Source of the DNA: Spirochaetia bacterium
Lineage (GTDB): Bacteria; Spirochaetota; Spirochaetia; Treponematales; Breznakiellaceae
Direction: 5' to 3'
Length of the DNA: 39,577 bases
Assembly (NCBI GenBank): GCA_025997755.1
Contig: BNVA01000003.1
Span: 1-39,577 of the forward strand
Below the pieces are notes generated by a model. It saw nothing but the letters and a program-made list of their open reading frames with translations. It was not told the origin of the DNA and made no database searches. The first letter of the stretch is position 1, and every line of letters begins with the position of its first letter. Shown one piece after another: positions 24,944-31,643 of the stretch. The position numbers were made by a program, and so were the translations under genes.

Positions 24944-25031
24944 ATTATAAAATATATCAAAATTTGCGTGTTTTTTAAATAGCTGTTCTTAGCTGCGTTC
25001 TACAGACAAGCGGCGGATATCAGCGCTTCCA

Positions 25032-26012
25032 TTAGGGAGTCCCCCCGATCCGCTCGTACTGTTCAAAATCGGCAAAAAGGATGGTCTCATCTTTCAGTTC
25101 AGGAATGGAATTCATGCCGGCGGAGTCGGTAGTGATCTGCCGGTAGATGCCCCACTTGGGCCGCACAAAGGTAGTGCCCGACCGGATCATGATAAACGGT
25201 TCCGGGTTGTTCCAGTTCGCTGCCTTATATGTATATTCCAGCAGCTTCTTGCCATCGCTATGCCGGGTTACCTTGATCGAGTATTCCGGCGGATCGTCGT
25301 ATAACACTTTTTCCTCAACCTGCACCCACTGGTTGAAAAAATCCGCCATGGGTATATTGTCCACAAGGTAGACGTTGCTGCTTGCCGTGCCGCCGCCGGC
25401 TGCGGGCGGCCTGTAAACCAACTGCACTACTTCGTTACCGTTGCTCTTTTTGCGCAGGTCCAGGGTAATGGTGGGAATTTCGTCGCCGCCTACAGGCTTG
25501 AGCTGATGGATGTGGGTAAAGCCTGAGGATGCGACAAAGCCCGGCGGTATTCTGAATTTCCAGACAAACTTGTGAGCCTCGCCCCTGACGCCTTTCAGTG
25601 TTTCAGGCGAATGGGCGTCACTTTTCATTTCGTTGCGCTGCCGGTCTACCCGTTCCGGACCTGAAGGGTCATCGTCCGGGGTACGGTGCAGGGTAAAAGC
25701 AAACACGTCCTTGTTCAACACCGAATCAAACTGCTGGGTGATGTGTTTTACATCGGGGTGCGCGGCGGTATAGGAAGACCTCGTCTCGTCGGGCGTCTCT
25801 ATTTCGTAGCCTTTTGAACGGATAACGGCGTAGGCGTCCAAGGTTAAATCGGCACTCAGGTACACCGCAGGGTTCCAGTTTTCAGTTTCGCCGTCTTTCA
25901 CTTTTTCGTCTTTTTTCTCAGACGACGGGGACGAGTAATTGGGGCAGGAGATCAGCGCCGCCGCCGTTACGAGACATACAAGAAGCAGGATAAGAGAAAC
26001 CGCTTGTTTCAT
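25032..26012 (-). CDS. Predicted lipoprotein with a polysaccharide-lyase-like jelly-roll domain
   Basis: 326 residues from the ATG at 26012, which follows GAGGT; longer in-frame starts exist. MKQAVSLILLLVCLVTAAAL followed by ISC is a lipoprotein signal with a good lipobox. A short Lys/Glu/Ser linker leads to a beta-rich domain with HKFVWKFRIPPGFVASSGFT, HIHQLKPVGGDEIPTITLDL, FFNQWVQVEEKVLY, PKWGIYRQ, and ILFADFEQYE at the end. The H-x-H-Q-L-K, W-x-x-KWGIYR and terminal FADF pattern is reminiscent of concanavalin-like polysaccharide lyases, so polyuronide or other glycan binding or cleavage is possible; catalytic residues were not verified. The gene is divergent from the poly-G lipoprotein gene. 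Confidence 0.65.
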   Translation of the reverse strand: MKQAVSLILLLVCLVTAAALISCPNYSSPSSEKKDEKVKDGETENWNPAVYLSADLTLDAYAVIRSKGYEIETPDETRSSYTAAHPDVKHITQQFDSVLNKDVFAFTLHRTPDDDPSGPERVDRQRNEMKSDAHSPETLKGVRGEAHKFVWKFRIPPGFVASSGFTHIHQLKPVGGDEIPTITLDLRKKSNGNEVVQLVYRPPAAGGGTASSNVYLVDNIPMADFFNQWVQVEEKVLYDDPPEYSIKVTRHSDGKKLLEYTYKAANWNNPEPFIMIRSGTTFVRPKWGIYRQITTDSAGMNSIPELKDETILFADFEQYERIGGTP

Positions 26013-26056
26013 GTAATCTATTCTACCTCTTTTTCTATAAAAATAAAAGGATTTTT

Positions 26057-26094
26057 CACGATAAACGCATGAAAGAGGTATTATCATTATCGTG
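26057..26094. repeat. Inverted repeat CACGATAA...TTATCGTG in a divergent intergenic region
   Basis: CACGATAA at 26057-26064 and TTATCGTG at 26087-26094 are exact inverse copies separated by 22 bases, between the two divergent lipoprotein genes. The left arm extends to a 14-base word (ATGCGTTTATCGTG on the minus strand) found again at 29504-29517 upstream of rimP. It could be an operator or a promoter-associated element. Confidence 0.45.
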
Positions 26095-26111
26095 GGTTAG
26101 GAAAATTTTTC

Positions 26112-26141
26112 TTTACTTTCCTTCCGATAATGTTGTATATT
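26112..26141 (+). promoter_or_regulatory. Tentative promoter of the poly-G lipoprotein gene
   Basis: TTTACT, an 18-base spacer and TATATT preceded by TTG resemble an extended sigma-70 promoter about 40 bases before the start codon. An overlapping TCCGATAA at 26123-26130 equals the -10 of the ftsK sigma-28-like element, but no good matching -35 is present. Confidence 0.35.
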
Positions 26142-26179
26142 TAAGTAGGAATATTTTTTATTTTAAGAAGGAGCAATTT

Positions 26180-28397
26180 ATGAGTATTAAAAAATGCGGG
26201 GGGGGGGGGGGTTATAGCGCCCTCTAAAATTAGCAAAAAGCAGCGTATAGCGTGCTTTATAGCCGGAATAGCCCTGTTCACAGGTCTATCACTGGTATTC
26301 GTAACCTGTAGAGCCGAAACGCCAAATTATGCGGAAGAAAATAAAGATTTTAGAATAATAGACACCATACCATCAGATATAGTAGTTACATTCAAAAACG
26401 GCTGGGAAACTGAGCTTTACAACGGCGAAATGAATGACGATCCTTACACAAAATATAATATTCACTTAGGCGTAACACCTCAAACAATGAGAGCCGTTTA
26501 CGATAAGACTGAAAAATTAGAGTACGACGAAGCTGTAAAAAAGTATAACAAACTCTTAGCGGACTGGAATGATTATGAGGCACGCCGAAATAGGGGCGAT
26601 GAGGATTTAGCAGACTACCTGCCCGAAGAAGACCCGATTGAGCCAGTAGCGCCTACGGCAACCCTGCCCTACTTCCCCGGCTCTTCCGCAATTGATGAAC
26701 ACGGTGTAGAGCACAAATACGTCGGTAAACAGCCCGAGTGGGATTATCACACATTCATAGGGTGGGAAATCTATCCCGCATACCCGGATTCTGCAGGCGC
26801 TTATGAACTAACCCTTAACGGCGCGATAACCGCGGATGTTACGGCGGTGGCAAAGTGGGCGGATGCTCCCGCCCGTCCTTTTAAAGAAATCACGTTTCAA
26901 AAGGCGGACGGCTCCGGTGTTTTTGAAAAGCGTTTTGCAATTCCCACAGAATTCGCTTACGAACCTGATAACCTTCTTGCAGGGACAGATAGTGTGCCAT
27001 GGGATGATGACGATGACCCCAATACCCCTGACATCTATATAACTTACGATGTAGGTAATGCAAAAATGGACAACGGAAATCCTATAATCTTAAAATATGA
27101 GGACTTTCAAATTCGGGAAAACTATGTGCGGGGCGGAACTGGAACTATAACTCAGAACGAACCGCGTGTACCTGTTTTTACGCGTGATCATTACAATGTC
27201 TCCGATACTCCTTGGAAAGACTCAAAAGGAGCTGCCATCAATCCGTTGGGAACGAATTTTGAAACCGACGCATTTGTATACCAGCAATGGTCGCCTAAAC
27301 AATACATAATTACGTTTAACGGCAACGGAATAGGCGATACAATCAGTAGTTTAAATATAACGCTTACAGATCTTGACGCCCCTACCGTTGCCCAAAGCGG
27401 TTTGGTAGGAACGGATAAACGGCTTCCAACTTATGCGGGAACTGCAACGGTTGATAATTTAACATATTACACCTTTAGCCACTGGATGGATAACCCTGAA
27501 GGCGGCAATACGTACACAAACAAAACACAAATAACCGGCGATACCACGCTTTATGCCAAATGGGTCGTTGCAGGCGGCGCTGAATATGTATTCCCTGTTA
27601 CAGGCGCAGTCCAAACATTTATGGTTCCCACAGCAGGTACCTACACAATTGAAGCATGGGGGGCGCAAGGCGGCGGCGAATCAGATAACACGGGGTTCTA
27701 CGATGTCGGTGGTTTTGGCGGCTATTCTATGGGGACTATTAGCCTAACAGGAGGAACGCTTTATGTCTATGTCGGTTCTAAAGGCGCTGCCGGAGCAGCA
27801 GGCAATAATGGCGGTAATGGCGGTAATGGCGGATACAATGGCGGCGGTAATGGCGGTAATGGTGTCAACTATAAGGGGGGAAATGGCGCAGGCGGCGGCG
27901 GCGGCGCTTCCGATGTCCGTGTAGTAGGCGGCGATTGGGATAATCCAGACGGTCTAAGATCCCGCATCATTGTTGCCGGCGGCGGCGGCAGTGTCGGTCC
28001 CGGTTCCGCTCGCGGCGGCGCAGGCGGCGGAATAAATGGGGGGGCTGCCAACAACTCTCTAGCAGGCGCGACTCAGACTGACGGCAACGCTTTCGGCATA
28101 GGCGGTAATGGCGGCAATGGTAGGACCAGCGCTAATGACAATGGTGTAGAAGGACGCGGCGCAGGCGGCGGCGGTTACTATGGCGGCAGAGGCGGCGAAA
28201 CTAATAATTACTTTGTAACAAATTCTTCAGGCTCCGGCGGCTCAGGCTACGTCAAGGGTATAACATCCGGCAATTCAACCATGATGTCCACTGCACCGGA
28301 ATTTACGGGTTTAGAATTTACAGGCGGCGTAACAACAGCCGGACTACACACAGGCAACGGCAAGGTGGTTATAACCTTCATACCGCAGCAGAACTAA
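26180..28397 (+). CDS. Poly-G-controlled surface lipoprotein (phase-OFF): Listeria-Bacteroides repeats plus ALK-type glycine-rich domain
   Basis: The ATG at 26180 follows AAGGAG at ideal spacing. It reads MSIKKC into a run of 14 G, then meets TAA at 26225. In the frame one base over, the sequence is open from the G run to 28397 and starts with a lipoprotein signal (KKQRIACFIAGIALFTGLSL, then VFVTC). Thirteen G, or sixteen, would join start and body into a protein of about 738 residues with lipid-anchored Cys43. The body has three units ending in AKW, QQW and AKW; the last (TYYTFSHWMD, DTTLYAKW) is a clear Listeria-Bacteroides repeat. It is followed from about residue 470 by F-x-V-x-x-AGTYTIEAWGAQGG and a long Gly/Asn-rich region, as in the ALK glycine-rich domain. 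No alternative ATG, GTG or TTG lies between the tract and 26430. Function is probably adhesion or surface display. Confidence 0.78.
26198..26211 (+). repeat. Poly-G tract of 14 (simple sequence contingency locus)
   Basis: Fourteen consecutive G begin at codon 7 of the lipoprotein gene. It is much the longest homopolymer I saw in the window. Slippage by one base would switch the reading frame. The exact count depends on sequencing accuracy. Confidence 0.85.
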
Positions 28398-28419
28398 AAG
28401 GTTAGAGCTTAAAAATGAG

Positions 28420-28461
28420 GGCTAGGTACTTTCCCTAAGGGGATGGTATCTAGCCTTTTTT
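28420..28461 (+). terminator. Rho-independent terminator after the poly-G lipoprotein gene
   Basis: GGCTAGGTAC (28420-28429) pairs with GTATCTAGCC (28446-28455) with one G-U/A-type mismatch, enclosing a smaller CCCTAAGGG hairpin, and is followed by six T. It lies 23 bases after the stop codon. Confidence 0.8.
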
Positions 28462-28472
28462 GTATTTGTATA

Positions 28473-28560
28473 AGAGATCACGGAGAACACAGAGCGTAAA
28501 TTGATTTTTTATTTCTTTTCTCTGTGATCTTTGTACTCCTTCTTCGCTTTGTGGTTTTTA
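28473..28560. repeat. Dispersed-type inverted repeat of the CACAGAG/CTCTGTG kind
   Basis: AGATCACGGAG (28474-28484) followed by AACACAGAGCG is mirrored by CTCTGTGATCT (28520-28530), then TTTGTACTCC and CTTTGTGGTTTTTA. Similar CACAGAG-rich intergenic repeats occur in many environmental bacterial genomes. It sits just before the Rpn-type gene. Confidence 0.5.
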
Positions 28561-28651
28561 TTAAAATATTTCCGGTAAAAAAATCTCCTGCCATACAAGC
28601 GTTATGCGGAATTTCGCCGTACATAGGGTACTAAATCTATATGGAGGCATT

Positions 28652-29470
28652 ATGGAAAAAGAATTAGTATCCCTGCTAAACGATTATGTTTTTAAACTTG
28701 TCTTTGGCGATCAGAAAAATATCAAAAATTTGGAAAGCCTTTTAAAAACTATTCTCGATCTGCCGCACGAGGAATACGCGGGGCTTACCATCGTAGACCC
28801 TTTTTTAAAGCGGTTATGGAAAAACGACAAAATGGGCATCTTGGATGTAAAAGTACTCACCAGGAGCAAAAAGGTGATCAATGTCGAGCTTCAGATTGAG
28901 TTTCTTAGCGTTATGCGAAAGCGTGTGGTGTATTATCTGGCAAAATTGATAGCCGAACAACTAAAAAGCGGTTTTGATCACGGCAAAATACAGGAAACCA
29001 TCTGCATTGTAATCTGCAACCACTCACTGGGATTTGCTTCACCGGACTATTTAAACACTTGGACAATGAACAACAAAAAAGACGGCGAACAATTTACAGA
29101 TTTGATGAAAATAGTTACAATTGAATTAAGCAAACTACCGAAAGAAGATGACGGTAAGGCGGTCTGGCCGTTTTTGCAGTGCTTTAAATGTAAGCGCAAG
29201 GAGGACTTTGATATGTTGGCAAAGAAACACCCCGAAGTAAAAGAAATCGCAGTTCAGGTAAAAAAGCTCTCGTTTTTTGAGCGGCACCGCATGATAGCGG
29301 AGAAAAAAGCGATGTGGCGTGCCGACCTCCGCGCTATGATGACCGACGCCCGCGAAAGCGGACTTTCCGCAGGCAGGGAAGAAGGTCTTTCCAAGGGCGC
29401 TGCCCAGCGCGAGCAGTTACGACAGGAAATCGAACGGCTTAGGGAAGAAAATGCCCGATTGCGATCGTAA
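28652..29470 (+). CDS. Rpn-family PD-(D/E)XK nuclease / putative transposase
   Basis: 272 residues. The start ATG follows GGAGG. The N-terminus LLNDYVFKLVFGDQKNIKNL with SLLKTILDL is the typical opening of the PDDEXK_2 (Rpn, recombination-promoting nuclease) family. The nuclease core is GILDVKVLTRSKKVINVELQ, with Asp and the E-x-Q pair in place of E-x-K. RVVYYLAKLIAEQLKSG follows. The C-terminus is a charged coiled coil (EQLRQEIERLREENARLRS) after a Gly-Ala stretch. Rpn proteins have been linked to RecA-independent recombination and more recently to phage defence. This copy looks intact. It is isolated between a dispersed repeat and the rimP operon, consistent with a mobile or rapidly turned-over gene. 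Confidence 0.85.
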   Translation: MEKELVSLLNDYVFKLVFGDQKNIKNLESLLKTILDLPHEEYAGLTIVDPFLKRLWKNDKMGILDVKVLTRSKKVINVELQIEFLSVMRKRVVYYLAKLIAEQLKSGFDHGKIQETICIVICNHSLGFASPDYLNTWTMNNKKDGEQFTDLMKIVTIELSKLPKEDDGKAVWPFLQCFKCKRKEDFDMLAKKHPEVKEIAVQVKKLSFFERHRMIAEKKAMWRADLRAMMTDARESGLSAGREEGLSKGAAQREQLRQEIERLREENARLRS

Positions 29471-29503
29471 ATAATTTACATATAATACAGATTCTTGGCT
29501 CTT

Positions 29504-29517
29504 ATGCGTTTATCGTG
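29504..29517 (+). repeat. Second copy of the word ATGCGTTTATCGTG
   Basis: Identical over 14 bases to the minus strand of 26057-26070. It ends 12 bases before the -35 box of the promoter at 29530. Confidence 0.45.
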
Positions 29518-29529
29518 GGGAGCGCCCTA

Positions 29530-29558
29530 TTGACATTATTTTTGTTGGGGGCTAGTGT
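29530..29558 (+). promoter_or_regulatory. Sigma-70-type promoter of the rimP-nusA-infB operon
   Basis: A perfect TTGACA, a 17-base spacer and TAGTGT lie 78 bases before the rimP start. Transcription would begin near 29565. The -10 box is imperfect (consensus TATAAT). Confidence 0.55.
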
Positions 29559-29586
29559 ATGTATAGACATATACATCTTGTTGATT

Positions 29587-29615
29587 AAAAGGCTGCGTCG
29601 ACAGCCTTTTTTTTT
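29587..29615 (+). terminator. Terminator-like hairpin in the rimP leader (possible attenuator)
   Basis: AAAAGGCTG (29587-29595), a six-base loop and CAGCC followed by nine T form a classic intrinsic terminator. It lies 20 bases before rimP and downstream of the promoter at 29530. It may end transcription from the Rpn gene, or attenuate the operon that encodes NusA. Confidence 0.75.
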
Positions 29616-29635
29616 AAACATGAGGTTGGCGGATT

Positions 29636-30121
29636 ATGCGGTACACAAAAAGGGCGGCAGACCCTTTGTATGACAGTTTGGAGCCGGTGGTTAAGGGCTT
29701 GGGAATGAGCCTTATTGAATTGTCGGTATCCAAACACAAGGGTAGTGTTCAGATACGCATTTTTGTTGACGGCGGAGGAGCGGCAGTCGGAATTGATGAT
29801 TGTTCGCGTGTTCACCGCGCCTTGCTTCCCAGGCTGGAGCTTAATTTCGGACAGCAGGACTTGTATGTGGAGGTGTCGTCGCCCGGTATAGAGCGTCTTA
29901 TCAAAGACGGTTCTGAATTTGAGTACTACCTTGGCAGGGGAGTACGCTGTTACCGGACGGATATTTCAGACTGGACAAGCGGTATTCTAAGCAGTGCCGA
30001 TGAAAATATGGTTGTTTTAAAGGAGAAAGATGGCAAAATGACGAGCTTACCTTACGAACTTATTGCAAAGGCAAAATTATATTCCGGCGTGGAAGGACTG
30101 GGAAAAGAGGCGGCACTGTAA
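29636..30121 (+). CDS. rimP: Ribosome maturation factor RimP
   Basis: 161 residues. The N-terminal domain has PLYDSLEPVVKGLGMSLIEL and IRIFVDGGGAAVGIDDCSRV; LYVEVSSPGIERLIKDGSEF is the family hallmark (E-V-S-S-P-G-x-x-R-x-L) at the join to the SH3-like C-terminal domain. RimP assists maturation of the 30S subunit. The gene sits at the head of the conserved rimP-nusA-infB order, and its stop overlaps the nusA ATG by one base (TAATG). The ribosome binding site before the ATG is weak (GAGG thirteen bases upstream, or GGCGGA nearer). Confidence 0.92.
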   Translation: MRYTKRAADPLYDSLEPVVKGLGMSLIELSVSKHKGSVQIRIFVDGGGAAVGIDDCSRVHRALLPRLELNFGQQDLYVEVSSPGIERLIKDGSEFEYYLGRGVRCYRTDISDWTSGILSSADENMVVLKEKDGKMTSLPYELIAKAKLYSGVEGLGKEAAL

Positions 30122-31635
30122 TGGCAAAGGATGTGTCGGAAGCAATTCAGCAGATCATTCAAGAGCGTAATATCTCCGAAGATTTGGCACTGCAAATAGT
30201 GGAAAATACGATTTTGGCGGCGTATAAAAAGAAATTCGGCGGTACGGATAATGCTGTTGTCCGGTTTGAAGATGATAATAAAAAAGTCGCTATTCTAGCA
30301 AAAAAGAAAATAGTAGACGGCGTTTATGACCCTGTTACGGAACTTGAGCTTGAGGAAGCGCGCGGGCTTGACCCCGAGGCGGAGGAAGGCGACGAAATCC
30401 TTATCGAGCTTGATCCAACCAATTTCGGAAGGTTGGCGGTTCAAAGCGCAAAGCAAACGGCTAATCAGTATATACGCGATATAAGGAAGGATAGTCTTTA
30501 TTCGGAGTACAAGGACAAAGAGGGCGAGATCATCATCGGCTACTATCAGCGTGAGCGAAACGGGACTATTTATGTTGACCTTGGAAAAATTGAGGGGACT
30601 TTACCAAAAAAATACCAGTCGCCCCGCGAGATTTACCATGTAAACGACCGTATTAAGGCTTTGATCCACAAGGTTGAAAAAACGGAGACGGGGCTTCAGG
30701 TGATTCTTTCCCGCTCTCATTCCGATTTTGTACGCGCAATTTTCGAGCTTGAAGTGCCGGAAGTTTACGACAAGACAATAGAAATTCATAAAATTGTGCG
30801 TGAGGCGGGCTACCGTACCAAACTTGCGGTTTATTCAACCAGAGATGATGTTGATCCGGTGGGCGCTTGTGTCGGTTTGAAAGGGCAGCGCATACAGTCG
30901 ATCATTCGGGAGCTTGAAGGTGAAAAGATCGATATTCTGAAATACGACCCCGATCCGCAAACCTTTATCAAAAACGCGCTTTCCCCTGCGGATGTCCGCG
31001 AGGTTATCATTTTGGATGAGGGAAAACATCAAGCACTTGCTGTTGTCAACGAAAATCAACTTTCACTTGCTATAGGCAAGCAGGGGCAGAATGTCCGGCT
31101 TGCAAACCGGCTTTCCGATTGGAACATTGATGTAAAGACTATGGCTCAATTTGAGGAGATGGATATTTCCAGTGAATCCCGCAGGGCGGTTTCCCGTCTT
31201 TTTGGCGACGACGAGTACGAAGAAGTTATTTCAAGAATTTCGGAATTGCCCAATGTTGATGCTGCCGTTTCAACTATTCTACTTGAAAACGGAATTGAAT
31301 TTATCGAGGATTTCCTTTATTTGGATGCCGAGAAACTGGCGAAAATTGAAGGTATCAACGAGGATCAAATTTCCGCGCTGCGCTTACTCATCGAAGAGTT
31401 TGTAGAAGTTGTTGAGGAGCAGGAAGGCGAAGTTGACGGGGAAGATGAAGCGGCGGAGGAAGAGCCGGAAGCCGAAGTTCAATCTGAAGCGCCCGCTCCT
31501 GCCGATGAGCCTAAGGCGGAGGCGGAAGAAGATGAAGAAGTTTATGAGTGCCCTGAGTGCGGAGCTAAGATCACTACAGATATGACAAAATGCCCGAAAT
31601 GCGGGATAGAAATAAGTTTTGAATATGCGGAATAG
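30121..31635 (+). CDS. nusA: Transcription termination/antitermination factor NusA with a C-terminal zinc ribbon
   Basis: 504 residues. The N-terminal RNA polymerase-binding domain is residues 1-130. The S1 domain follows (GYYQRERNGTIYVDLGKIEG). KH1 and KH2 are marked by DPVGACVGLKGQRIQSIIRE and LAIGKQGQNVRLANRLSDW. A helix-hairpin-helix type segment (about 355-425) contains EDFLYLDAEKLAKIEGI. Then come an acidic Ala/Glu linker of about 50 residues and a zinc ribbon at about 477-495: CPECGAKITTDMTKCPKCG, two CPxCG knuckles. NusA controls pausing, intrinsic termination and rRNA antitermination. The ribbon is not part of standard NusA. Start overlaps rimP; infB follows after 8 bases. Confidence 0.94.
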   Translation: MAKDVSEAIQQIIQERNISEDLALQIVENTILAAYKKKFGGTDNAVVRFEDDNKKVAILAKKKIVDGVYDPVTELELEEARGLDPEAEEGDEILIELDPTNFGRLAVQSAKQTANQYIRDIRKDSLYSEYKDKEGEIIIGYYQRERNGTIYVDLGKIEGTLPKKYQSPREIYHVNDRIKALIHKVEKTETGLQVILSRSHSDFVRAIFELEVPEVYDKTIEIHKIVREAGYRTKLAVYSTRDDVDPVGACVGLKGQRIQSIIRELEGEKIDILKYDPDPQTFIKNALSPADVREVIILDEGKHQALAVVNENQLSLAIGKQGQNVRLANRLSDWNIDVKTMAQFEEMDISSESRRAVSRLFGDDEYEEVISRISELPNVDAAVSTILLENGIEFIEDFLYLDAEKLAKIEGINEDQISALRLLIEEFVEVVEEQEGEVDGEDEAAEEEPEAEVQSEAPAPADEPKAEAEEDEEVYECPECGAKITTDMTKCPKCGIEISFEYAE

Positions 31636-31643
31636 GAAGGAAC

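Noticed and set aside
27780..28210. GGCGGTAATGGCGG repeats considered as a CRISPR or tandem non-coding array
   Set aside because: They are in frame and encode the Gly/Asn-rich domain; units are irregular and there are no spacers.
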